22,433 bases of DNA from Bacillota bacterium (lineage in GTDB: Bacteria > Bacillota > Dehalobacteriia > UBA4068). The first letter of the stretch is position 1. Every line of letters begins with the position of its first letter. The position numbers were made by a program, and so were the translations under genes. Below the pieces are notes generated by a model that saw only the letters and a program-made list of their open reading frames with translations, was not told the DNA's origin and searched no databases. The DNA lies in assembly GCA_009778255.1 (NCBI GenBank), contig WRKD01000215.1:1-22433 (forward strand), given 5' to 3'. Positions 6,312 to 13,526 of this stretch are shown piece after piece.

Positions 6312-7727
6312 ATGACAAAACTGCGTGAGGAATGCGGCGTGTTCGGCATTTACAGCTTAAAAACAAGCGGCATAGTGCAGGATACCTACTATGCTCTGTT
6401 CGCCTTGCAGCATCGTGGTCAGGAGAGCTGCGGTATAGTGGTAAACAAAGCCGGGATAATGCGTAGTCATCGTGATCTGGGTTTAGTAAATGAGGTATTC
6501 GCACACAAAACCCTTTACGAACTGGGGCAAGGCAATATCGCCATAGGGCATGTACGCTACGGCACGGCGGCTACCGGTAATCGGCGCAATGCCCAGCCTC
6601 TTACCATCAATCATATCAAGGGCTCACTGGCTTTGGCCCATAATGGCAGCCTCACAAATATGGCTTCCCTGCGCAAAGAATTAGAATTAGCGGGTTCTAT
6701 TTTCCATACCACCAGCGATGCCGAAGTTATCGCTTATCATATAATCAAGCAGCGCTTAACCAGTACTTCTATTGAACAGGGCTTATTAAAAGCGATGGCT
6801 GTGTTAAAAGGCGCATATTCTCTGGTATTGATGTCTCCACGCAAATTAATTGGCGCCCGCGACCCTTTAGGCATCCGCCCCTTATGTTTGGGCTTACGCG
6901 ACGATTCTTATGTGCTGGCTTCGGAAAGCTGTGCCTTAGATGCGGTTGGCGCGCGCTTTATTAGAGATATTGAGCCCGGCGAAGTAATAGTGATAGATGA
7001 ACACGGTCCTTCTTCCTATACCGAGCATTGTCAGAAAGGCTCTAAAGCCCTATGTGTTTTCGAATATATATATTTTGCCCGGCCCGATTCTGTTTTGGAC
7101 GGCAATTCCGTGCATTTGGCGAGGCAGCAAGCCGGGGCATTACTGGCTAAAACCTACCCTGTACCGGCCGACGTGGTAATTGGCGTGCCGGATAGCGGCA
7201 TCGATGCAGCCATAGGCTATTCTAAGGAATCCGCCATTCCTTATGGGGTGGGCTTAATAAAAAATAAATATATTGGGCGTACATTTATCCAAAACACCCA
7301 AGAGCAAAGAAACGATGCGGTACGCATTAAACTAAATGCGCTACGCGCTACCCTTGAAGGAAAGCGAGTGATATTGGTAGACGACTCTATAGTACGCGGT
7401 ACCACCAGCGCCCGCTTAGTTAACTTGCTGCGAGAAGCCGGGGCAAAGGAGCTGCATATGCGTATATCCGCCCCACCATTTCTCTATCCTTGCTATTTTG
7501 GTACAGATATCGATTCTCAAGATAAACTCATTGCCTGCAAATATAGTGTAGAAGAAATTGCGCAGATTCTCGGCGTCGATACCCTGGGGTATCTGCGCTT
7601 AGAAGATCTGCCAAATCTAACGCCAAACTATACAGCAGGTTTTTGTACCGCTTGCTTTACCGGTCAATACCCATTAGATATAACCGAAGCCAAAAACAAG
7701 AGCTGGCTGGAAAAGCCTATACAGTAG
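6312..7727 (+). CDS. purF: amidophosphoribosyltransferase (PurF)
   Basis: First committed step of purine synthesis: PRPP + glutamine to 5-phosphoribosylamine. 471 residues. It is the B. subtilis-type enzyme: a short propeptide (residues 1-7) precedes the nucleophile Cys8 in E-E-C-G-V-F-G, which becomes the mature N-terminus. An Ntn glutaminase domain (about 8-235) is followed by a phosphoribosyltransferase domain with the PRPP loop V-I-L-V-D-D-S-I-V-R-G-T-T (353-365). Cysteines that fit the four [4Fe-4S] ligands are at 248, 394, 445 and 448 (F-C-T-A-C-F). I chose the ATG at 6312, eight bases after GGGGG; the frame is open from a TTG at 6297. It is separated from purE by 207 bases of repeats. 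Confidence 0.97.
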   Translation: MTKLREECGVFGIYSLKTSGIVQDTYYALFALQHRGQESCGIVVNKAGIMRSHRDLGLVNEVFAHKTLYELGQGNIAIGHVRYGTAATGNRRNAQPLTINHIKGSLALAHNGSLTNMASLRKELELAGSIFHTTSDAEVIAYHIIKQRLTSTSIEQGLLKAMAVLKGAYSLVLMSPRKLIGARDPLGIRPLCLGLRDDSYVLASESCALDAVGARFIRDIEPGEVIVIDEHGPSSYTEHCQKGSKALCVFEYIYFARPDSVLDGNSVHLARQQAGALLAKTYPVPADVVIGVPDSGIDAAIGYSKESAIPYGVGLIKNKYIGRTFIQNTQEQRNDAVRIKLNALRATLEGKRVILVDDSIVRGTTSARLVNLLREAGAKELHMRISAPPFLYPCYFGTDIDSQDKLIACKYSVEEIAQILGVDTLGYLRLEDLPNLTPNYTAGFCTACFTGQYPLDITEAKNKSWLEKPIQ

Positions 7728-7759
7728 CTTTGTGAGCGGAGAGTGGAGAGTGGGGGAAT

Positions 7760-7778
7760 GTTTTCGCGTGGCGAAAAC
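7760..7778. repeat. 19-bp palindromic mini-repeat, copy 2
   Basis: GTTTTCGC-GTG-GCGAAAAC, with the same arms as the element at 6231-6249, in the gap between purF and purM and about 30 bases before the purM start. Confidence 0.75.
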
Positions 7779-7808
7779 AATTTGAAGGATAAGGATAAGG
7801 AGATTGCT

Positions 7809-8843
7809 GTGAAGAGTTATAGTGAAGCTTATAAAAAAGCCGGTGTGGATATTACCGCCGGTTACACGGCGGTTGATTTAATGAAGCCGCATATCGCGCG
7901 CACCATAACACCGGAGGTAGTATCGGGCATAGGCGGTTTTGGCGGGCTTTTTGCGCCGGAGCTTTATGGTATTAAGCAACCGGTACTGGTTTCCGGTACA
8001 GATGGGGTAGGCACTAAGCTTAAATTGGCTTTTTTATTAGATAAGCATGATACTGTTGGTATAGATTGCGTGGCTATGTGCGTAAACGATATTATTTGTT
8101 GCGGCGCCAAACCACTTTTTTTTCTGGATTATCTGGCTTTGGGTAAAAACAAACCGGAACGTTCCGCTGCTATAGTGGCAGGAATAGCAGAAGGTTGCGT
8201 ACAGGCCAAGGCTGCTTTAATAGGCGGGGAAACAGCCGAGATGCCCGGTTTTTATGCTGATAATGAATACGACTTAGCCGGTTTTGCCGTAGGGATGGTT
8301 GATAAAGAAAAAATAATCGATGGCAGTGCGGTAGCTGCCAAAGATGTATTTATTGCCCTCCCCTCCTCCGGGCTGCATTCCAACGGCTTTTCACTGGTAC
8401 GCCAAGTTTTTGATGTTCAAAACTGCGATTTGTACCGAAATGTGGAAGAATTGGGCGCCACTTTAGGAGAAACATTACTCACTCCCACTAAAATATATGC
8501 ACAACCATTGTTGCAGCTGGCTATGGCTTTACCGGTGAAAGCGGTGTGCCATATCACGGGCGGCGGTTTCTATGAGAATATTCCGCGCTGCCTGCCACAG
8601 GGCTTATGCGCGAAAATTGAGGAACAGGCTTTACGCATACCTCCTATTTTTACCTTATTGCAAAAAGAAGGAAATATTTCTTCACGAGATATGTTCAATA
8701 CTTTTAATATGGGCGTCGGCATGCTGATAGTTGTGGCTGCCGAATATGCAAAGCAAGCTATCGATATTTTGCAAACCACAGGCGAAGAGGCTTATGTTAT
8801 TGGCGAAGTCATAAAAGGAGAAGAAGGCGTGCTGTTATGTTGA
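7809..8843 (+). CDS. purM: phosphoribosylformylglycinamidine cyclo-ligase (AIR synthetase, PurM)
   Basis: ATP-dependent ring closure of FGAM to AIR, the step after PurL. 344 residues from the GTG at 7809, the normal family length. Landmarks: Y-K-K-A-G-V-D near the N-terminus, I-G-G-F-G-G-L-F, S-G-T-D-G-V-G-T-K-L-K (ATP/substrate loop), V-N-D-I-I-C-C-G-A-K-P-L-F-F-L-D-Y, G-G-E-T-A-E-M-P-G and H-I-T-G-G-G-F-Y-E-N near the C-terminus. The GTG is preceded by AAGGAG with a six-base gap. The frame continues upstream to 7743, but that part is encoded by a palindromic repeat and a GA-rich stretch and is not expected in PurM. The 3' end overlaps purN by seven bases (ATGTTGA), so the two are translationally coupled. 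Confidence 0.96.
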   Translation: MKSYSEAYKKAGVDITAGYTAVDLMKPHIARTITPEVVSGIGGFGGLFAPELYGIKQPVLVSGTDGVGTKLKLAFLLDKHDTVGIDCVAMCVNDIICCGAKPLFFLDYLALGKNKPERSAAIVAGIAEGCVQAKAALIGGETAEMPGFYADNEYDLAGFAVGMVDKEKIIDGSAVAAKDVFIALPSSGLHSNGFSLVRQVFDVQNCDLYRNVEELGATLGETLLTPTKIYAQPLLQLAMALPVKAVCHITGGGFYENIPRCLPQGLCAKIEEQALRIPPIFTLLQKEGNISSRDMFNTFNMGVGMLIVVAAEYAKQAIDILQTTGEEAYVIGEVIKGEEGVLLC

Positions 8844-9454
8844 AAAAACGCATAGCCGTGCTGGTTTCCGGCGGCGGCAGCAACTTACAGGCATTGCTGA
8901 ACGCGGAAAAAAGCGGCTTGCTCAGCTCCGGCCATGTTGTACTGGTTGTTTCCGACCGCGCGCAAGCTTTCGCTCTGAAACGCGCCCAAGCAGCGCATGT
9001 TAAAGCCTGCCTGCTGGATAAAAAAGCCTTAGGCGGCCAACAGGAATTTGAGTTTCAATTGCAGAACTTGTTGAACAAAGAAAAAATCCACCTAATTGTG
9101 CTGGCCGGTTTCATGTCCATATTAAGCGCCGATTTCACCCGTTGCTACGATAAACGCATAATCAATATTCACCCTTCTCTGATCCCTGCCTTTTGCGGGC
9201 CCGGTTATTATGGCGTAAAAGTACATGAGGCGGCTTTAAAGCGCGGGGTAAAAATATCCGGCGCTACCGTACATTATGTAAATGAAATCGCCGACGGCGG
9301 CGAAATCATCGCCCAACAAGCCGTTTTAGTACTGCCTGGCGATACCCCACAAACTTTGCAGCAACGTATTATGGAACAAGCCGAATGGCAATTACTGCCC
9401 CATGCGGTTGAAGAATTATGCAAATCGATAGACAATTTATCTATTAGGAGGTAA
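8837..9454 (+). CDS. purN: phosphoribosylglycinamide formyltransferase (PurN)
   Basis: Transfers a formyl group from 10-formyl-tetrahydrofolate to GAR. 205 residues. Motifs: S-G-G-G-S-N at 11-16 for phosphate binding, the catalytic Asn110 and His112 in I-I-N-I-H-P-S-L-I-P, and Asp153 in I-A-D-G-G-E-I-I. All three catalytic residues are present. It overlaps the end of purM and ends four bases before the next gene, so purM, purN and the cyclohydrolase gene form a tight block. A folate-dependent PurN (and a folate-dependent AICAR transformylase downstream) means formate-dependent PurT or PurP need not be assumed. Confidence 0.96.
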   Translation: MLKKRIAVLVSGGGSNLQALLNAEKSGLLSSGHVVLVVSDRAQAFALKRAQAAHVKACLLDKKALGGQQEFEFQLQNLLNKEKIHLIVLAGFMSILSADFTRCYDKRIINIHPSLIPAFCGPGYYGVKVHEAALKRGVKISGATVHYVNEIADGGEIIAQQAVLVLPGDTPQTLQQRIMEQAEWQLLPHAVEELCKSIDNLSIRR

Positions 9455-9458
9455 ATAT

Positions 9459-10169
9459 ATGCTTAGTGTTACAGAATACCTTAAACCTAACCCCTACCCC
9501 GGACGAGGTATAATATTGGGGCTTACTCCAAGCGGAGATGCAGCCGTAGTGGCTTATTTCCTCTTGGGACGCAGCGAAAACAGCCGTAACCGTGTTTTCG
9601 TAGAAGAAAATTCAAATCTTAAAACACATGCCCACGACATTACAAAACTTACCGACCCTTCGCTTATCATTTATACCGCTTTAAGAGTGCTCGATAATCG
9701 CGTTATTGTTACCAATGGCGATCATACAGATACCATCTACGAAACATTGCATCAAGGCGGCAGTTTCGAACAAGTAATGAACAGCCGCTGCTACGAGCCA
9801 GATTCTCCTCATTTTACCCCACGCATCAGCGGCCTTCTCTCTATAGAATCAAAACGTGCGCAGTATAAGTTAAGCATTCTAAAAAAAGGCAACGGAGACG
9901 ATTGTTTGCGTTTTTTATACAATTATTTAGAACCCCAGCCCGGCGAAGGACATATACTTCATACCTATATGGGCGACAACCATCCTCTGCCTTGTTTTAG
10001 CGGCGAACCGGTTTGCCTTATTACCAATGATGATATTGACGGTTTTACAAATGAATTGTGGGAAGCGCTGGATGAAAGAAACCGCGTAGCCCTACATGTG
10101 CGTTATATAAATTTAGCGGAGTTTTCAAAAATGAAAACCCGCACATTAAGCCGTTTTATAACTTCGTAG
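9459..10169 (+). CDS. purO: IMP cyclohydrolase, PurO-type
   Basis: Closes FAICAR to IMP, the last step of purine synthesis. 236 residues beginning MLSVTEYLKPNPYPGRGIIL; the G-R-G-I-I-L-G segment, the G-R-S-E-N-S-R-N-R-V-F motif at about 38-48 and the later F-L-Y-N-Y-L-E-P-Q-P-G-E-G-H stretch match the IMP_cyclohyd (PurO) family, first described in archaea and also carried by some Clostridia. The ATG has a strong AGGAGG seven bases upstream. Its place directly before a formyltransferase that lacks the PurH cyclohydrolase domain supports the role strongly: together the two proteins replace bifunctional PurH. Identification is from remembered motifs plus context; I did not run a search. Confidence 0.88.
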   Translation: MLSVTEYLKPNPYPGRGIILGLTPSGDAAVVAYFLLGRSENSRNRVFVEENSNLKTHAHDITKLTDPSLIIYTALRVLDNRVIVTNGDHTDTIYETLHQGGSFEQVMNSRCYEPDSPHFTPRISGLLSIESKRAQYKLSILKKGNGDDCLRFLYNYLEPQPGEGHILHTYMGDNHPLPCFSGEPVCLITNDDIDGFTNELWEALDERNRVALHVRYINLAEFSKMKTRTLSRFITS

Positions 10170-10215
10170 AGCAAAATACCGCAATGCGACATTGATATCG
10201 TAAAGGAGTATATAC

Positions 10216-11391
10216 ATGAAAGAATTCTTATTAAAATATGGCGCCAACCCCAATCAATACCCGGCACGCATTTTTATGGAAGAGGGAGAATTGCCACTTA
10301 AAATACTAAACGGCCATCCCGGTTATATTAATTTTTTAGATGCTCTTAACGCCTGGCAACTGGTAAGCGAACTTAAAGAAACCCTTAAACTGCCTTCCGC
10401 CGCCTCTTTCAAACATGTAAGCCCGGCTGGGGCGGCGGTGGGGCTGCCTTTATCCGCCGTTTTACAGAAAGCTTATCAATTACCTGCCGAGGAAATACTT
10501 TCACCTTTAGCTTCTGCATATGCACGCGCCCGCGGAGCCGACCGCCTTTGTTCCTTTGGCGATTGGATAGCCTTAAGCGATACTTGCGACGTTTCAGCGG
10601 CTCGCCTAATAGCGCGGGAGGTTTCGGATGGCATTATTGCTCCCGGTTATGAAGAAGAAGCTCTTATAATTTTAAAAAACAAGCGCAAAGGAAATTATAA
10701 TATAGTAGATATCAACCCAGATTACCGCCCCCCGCAAAAAGAGCGCCGTCAGGTATTCGGCGTTAGTTTCGAAGAGGGTCGTAATGAAGCGCGTATCGAC
10801 GAGAGCTGGCTGCAAAATGTAGTAACCGCGCTAAAGGAACTGTTGCCAACGGCAAAGCGTGATTTGATCATCGCTTTGATCACATTAAAATACACCCAAT
10901 CTAATTCCGTATGCTATGCTTTAGATGGGCAGGCTATCGGCGTAGGTGCCGGTCAGCAATCTCGCATACATTGCACCCGTCTGGCTGGCGATAAAGCCGA
11001 TAACTGGCAGTTGCGCCAACACCCACAAGTATTGAACCTGCCCTTTAAGCCCGAAACTCCCCGCCCGGTAAAAGATAACGCCATAGACCGCTATATCTCC
11101 CGCACGCCTCAGGAAGTGCTGGCCGAAGGAATATGGCAAAATCTCTTCAGCGAGCGCCCTGAAGTACTTTTGGAAGAACAGAAACAACAATTCCTATCAC
11201 AGATGACCGGGGTTGCCTTAGGCAGCGACGCCTTCTTCCCCTTCGCCGACAACATAAACCGCGCCGCCCAAAGCGGGGTACGCTACATCGCCCAACCCGG
11301 CGGCTCCATCCGCGACGGGGAAGTAATTGAAGCCTGCGACAAGCTGGGTATAGCGATGGCTTTTACTGGGTTGAGGCTGTTTCATCACTAA
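10216..11391 (+). CDS. purH: AICAR transformylase (stand-alone formyltransferase domain of PurH)
   Basis: Formylates AICAR to FAICAR with 10-formyl-tetrahydrofolate. 391 residues, corresponding to only the C-terminal domain of bifunctional PurH; the N-terminal MGS-like cyclohydrolase domain is absent and is replaced by the preceding gene. Motifs: F-K-H-V-S-P-A-G-A-A-V-G with Lys66-His67 (K-H-A-N-P-C-G in E. coli), the T-Q-S-N-S-V-C-Y-A and I-G-V-G-A-G-Q-Q-S-R block, S-D-A-F-F-P-F, and the C-terminal I-A-Q-P-G-G-S-I-R-D-G-E-V-I. The ATG follows AAAGGAG. A diverged copy of its last 60 or so bases, with the same reading frame, occurs 1.35 kb downstream inside a chimeric scar (12683-12742), showing that rearrangement took place right at this 3' end. 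Confidence 0.95.
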   Translation: MKEFLLKYGANPNQYPARIFMEEGELPLKILNGHPGYINFLDALNAWQLVSELKETLKLPSAASFKHVSPAGAAVGLPLSAVLQKAYQLPAEEILSPLASAYARARGADRLCSFGDWIALSDTCDVSAARLIAREVSDGIIAPGYEEEALIILKNKRKGNYNIVDINPDYRPPQKERRQVFGVSFEEGRNEARIDESWLQNVVTALKELLPTAKRDLIIALITLKYTQSNSVCYALDGQAIGVGAGQQSRIHCTRLAGDKADNWQLRQHPQVLNLPFKPETPRPVKDNAIDRYISRTPQEVLAEGIWQNLFSERPEVLLEEQKQQFLSQMTGVALGSDAFFPFADNINRAAQSGVRYIAQPGGSIRDGEVIEACDKLGIAMAFTGLRLFHH

Positions 11392-11445
11392 TCACCGTTT
11401 AGGCGTATTACACCTGAATGCTCGCTCATAATTCAGAGGACAGAA

Positions 11446-11492
11446 TGTGACACCATATATGGTGTCATATAAGCAGTTTACGTGGTGTCACA
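11446..11492. promoter_or_regulatory. palindromic operator-like cluster upstream of the SH3 lipoprotein gene
   Basis: A perfect 20-base palindrome, TGACACCATATATGGTGTCA (11448-11467), is followed 16 bases later by a further half-site, TGGTGTCACA (11483-11492), which is an exact inverted match to 11446-11455. Its central CACCATATATGGTG differs by one base from the palindrome in the purE promoter. It lies about 45-90 bases before the lipoprotein start. No clear -35/-10 pair was seen around it. It may be an operator; alternatively it is the relic of a mobile element end. Confidence 0.6.
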
Positions 11493-11534
11493 TGGGGCGT
11501 TGTGACTGATTATCTTTAAAAGGAGGCCATCGGT

Positions 11535-12602
11535 ATGAAAAAACACGCTCTGCCACTCGTGGCGGCGATACTCCTCATTTTACTGCTCATCCCTGTCCTT
11601 GCCGCATGTTCGAAGGATACAGACAATACTGATGTTGTACCTCCTGAGAACGATGGCGTGGATAATATCCTAATAGAAGAGAGCTAATTTTCAGAGGATG
11701 ATAATCTATCTCAAAAGACCGAAACAGGGCTTGGAGACGTTGAACCTATTGCGTCAACAAACAGTCAGATAATTTATTTTACAACTGCAAATGTGAACCT
11801 TCGCGAGGGTTCTGGCACCGATTTTGCCAAAATTTTAACCGTTCCACAGGGAGCAGCCGTTGAAATCATGGATTTTTTGGATAATGAATGGTATTTGGTT
11901 AACTATGAAAATCAAACCGGCTATATGAAAGCCGAATTTTTGGCTGCGACGAAACAAAACTAAGAAACTATATCCGAAAAGGTTATGCTTGTTGCTACGG
12001 AGTATCAATTATATCCACCAAAAGAGAATACTTTTGATGCTGAATTTAGTACAGTGTTCCAAAAATTCACGGATGCTGTTTATAAAAAAGATTTAGTTGT
12101 TTTAGATGCCTTTCTTAATGAGAATATTACATTTAGCTTTGGCGAGCCTGCGGGGAAAAAAGGTTTTTATGAATTTTGGAATCTAGATAATAGACCAGAG
12201 CAGTCAGAATTATGGGCTGTGCTGGAAAAAATACTTAGATTGGGAGGCGCTTATAATAGTGAAGCCAGAAGCTATTACGCACCGTATACTTATATTAATT
12301 TTCCTAATGAATTCGATCCTTATGAGAATTTTGCGATAATCGAAAAAGATGTAAAAATATGCGAAAAAAAAGATGCTGACTCCACAGTAATTGGTTATTT
12401 GAGCTATAATATTGTCCAGTTTATATATGATAGCGAGTTCTGGAGTCTATCTGACAAGGACTTTGTTAGAATAAGGATACCTTCAGGGTTAGAAGGCTAC
12501 ATACAGAAGAAGTTCATAATATCACCGATAGAATATCGTTTGTGCATCTCATGTAACGATAACGGCGAGTGGAAATTAAACTTTCTATTTGCAGGAGATT
12601 AA
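11535..12602 (+). pseudogene. SH3-domain lipoprotein gene with two in-frame stop codons
   Basis: One continuous frame of 356 codons interrupted by TAA at 11685-11687 and 11961-11963, with no frameshift. The first part encodes a lipoprotein signal peptide (MKKHALPLVAAILLILLLIP then V-L-A-A-C, lipobox Cys25) and an acidic linker. The second part contains a bacterial SH3 domain (about 11770-11950; A-N-V-N-L-R-E-G-S-G-T). The third part, open from the ATG at 11985, has an N-terminal helical region, a second SH3-like domain (about 12335-12525) and ends in E-W-K-L-N-F-L-F-A-G-D. A good AAAAGGAGG precedes the first ATG. Other genes here end in TAA, so recoding of TAA is unlikely; decay of an exported wall-binding or sensing lipoprotein is the simplest reading. 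The region is richer in A/T than the pur genes, which suggests foreign origin. Confidence 0.8.
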
Positions 12603-12634
12603 CGTAAAAAAGCTCAGTTAAAGGGGTGATTGAG

Positions 12635-12742
12635 ATGAAAAAACTACCGCTCGGTATACAAAGTTTCCACAAAATAGTAGAAGCCTGCGATAAACTGGAT
12701 ATAGCTATGGCTTTTACGGGTTTGGGGCTGTTTCATCATTGA
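12635..12742 (+). pseudogene. chimeric scar ORF: ATPase gene 5' end joined to purH 3' end
   Basis: A 35-residue frame. Residues 1-15 (M-K-K-L-P-L-G-I-Q-S-F-H-K-I-V) match the start of the AAA/PD-(D/E)XK ATPase at 13527, and residues 16-35 (E-A-C-D-K-L-D-I-A-M-A-F-T-G-L-G-L-F-H-H) match the last residues of the AICAR transformylase. The 5' homology reaches back through the AAAGGGGTGAT ribosome binding site into the end of the SH3 gene. The join falls at a nine-base word, TAATTGAAG, shared by purH (11324-11332) and the ATPase gene (13567-13575). Six of the eight changed sense codons against purH are synonymous. It may still be translated, but it is best seen as a duplication junction. Confidence 0.85.
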
Positions 12743-12757
12743 ATGAGGTGATTTATA

Positions 12758-13150
12758 ATGGATGAGCGTGTTGAATACTGGCTTGATTTAGCAGATTATG
12801 ACCTTGTTTCGGCAAATGTTATGCTAAAAGGCGGACGCTTCCTTTATGTTGGCTTTATGTGCCATCAGGCTATTGAGAAAGCTTTGAAGGCGGTGATTTC
12901 CCGCGATTGTGCCGAGGGTGAAGTTCCGCCAAAAATCCATGATCTCGGAAAACTTGCTGATCGTTCAAAGCTATTTGATAAAATGACAGATGAACAGAAG
13001 ACGTTTATTGAATATTTGAACCCGCTCAATATTGAAGCCCGTTACCCCGAATATAAAAAATACTTATTAGAAATGCTGACACACGAAAAATGCAAAAGTA
13101 TTCTTGTAGAAACGGAGGAACTTCTATGTTGGATAAAGGAACAGTTATAA
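12758..13150 (+). CDS. HEPN-domain protein (putative HepT-like partner of MNT)
   Basis: All-helical HEPN protein of 130 residues, the usual length, with the family pattern F-M-C-H-Q-A-I-E-K-A-L-K-A (33-45), K-I-H-D-L (59-63) and E-A-R-Y-P-E-Y (93-99). In HEPN/MNT toxin-antitoxin pairs the HEPN member is an RNase toxin that is AMPylated by its MNT partner. However, the R-X(4-6)-H catalytic motif of RNase HEPN proteins is absent: no arginine here has a histidine four to six residues downstream. It may therefore be a non-nucleolytic variant of this very common family. The ATG follows GAGGTGA. It overlaps the MNT gene by 25 bases, so the two are coupled. It lies between the chimeric scar and the SH3 remnant, and so appears to have replaced a duplicated SH3 gene. 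Confidence 0.88.
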   Translation: MDERVEYWLDLADYDLVSANVMLKGGRFLYVGFMCHQAIEKALKAVISRDCAEGEVPPKIHDLGKLADRSKLFDKMTDEQKTFIEYLNPLNIEARYPEYKKYLLEMLTHEKCKSILVETEELLCWIKEQL

Positions 13151-13437
13151 GTATTGTTGAAAGTTACTCAGATGCTGTAAAGAAGGAGTTTTCGCCGTAT
13201 GCTATTGTTTTGTTCGGTTCGTATATAAATGGTGTTCCGCATGAAGATAGTGATATTGATGTTGGCATTGTTTTTAATGGTTTTACAGGCGATTGGCTTG
13301 AAGCGTCTGCAAAATTATGGCGTTTACGCCATAATATCAGTTTTGATATTGAGCCACATTTGCTTGATGCAAATGAAGATAAAAGCGGTTTTGTTCGATA
13401 CGTTTTAAATACAGGGCAGATTATCTATCAGGCATGA
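13126..13437 (+). CDS. minimal nucleotidyltransferase (MNT), MntA-like
   Basis: Small nucleotidyltransferase-fold protein of 103 residues. It carries an exact G-S-X10-D-X-D motif (Gly31-Ser32 ... Asp43-I-Asp45) and a third acidic residue at Asp74 in I-S-F-D-I-E, so it should be catalytically competent, unlike its HEPN partner. MntA antitoxins of this family transfer AMP to the HEPN toxin. The ATG at 13126 has GGAGG eight bases upstream; the frame is open to 13090, but that part lies inside the HEPN gene and is not expected in the family. The gene order HEPN-MNT with overlap fits the two-gene module. A defence or persistence role is inference. Confidence 0.9.
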   Translation: MLDKGTVISIVESYSDAVKKEFSPYAIVLFGSYINGVPHEDSDIDVGIVFNGFTGDWLEASAKLWRLRHNISFDIEPHLLDANEDKSGFVRYVLNTGQIIYQA

Positions 13438-13455
13438 GAAAACCCAGTGCATAAT

Positions 13456-13491
13456 ATTTGGAAAATGAGCTTTCTTGTTGCAGGAGATTAG
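13456..13491 (+). pseudogene. remnant of the 3' end of an SH3-lipoprotein gene
   Basis: Read in the frame ending at the TAG 13489-13491 it encodes W-K-M-S-F-L-V-A-G-D-stop, matching W-K-L-N-F-L-F-A-G-D-stop at the end of the SH3 gene (12570-12602). The similarity continues through the gap and ribosome binding site into the ATPase start, so 12570-12683 and 13459-13575 are one diverged direct repeat. This is what is left of a second SH3 gene copy. Confidence 0.8.
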
Positions 13492-13526
13492 TGCAATATA
13501 AATACTCAGAAAAAGGGGTGATTAAA

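Noticed and set aside
7743..7808. Upstream extension of purM
   Set aside because: The extra 22 residues are encoded by a palindromic repeat and a GA-rich stretch, whereas the GTG at 7809 has a good AAGGAG and gives the standard PurM N-terminus.
11535..12602. Recoding of TAA as an amino acid to read through the SH3 lipoprotein gene
   Set aside because: Other intact genes in the window (OadB-like, purH, purL) end at TAA with proteins of normal family length, so TAA is an ordinary stop here.
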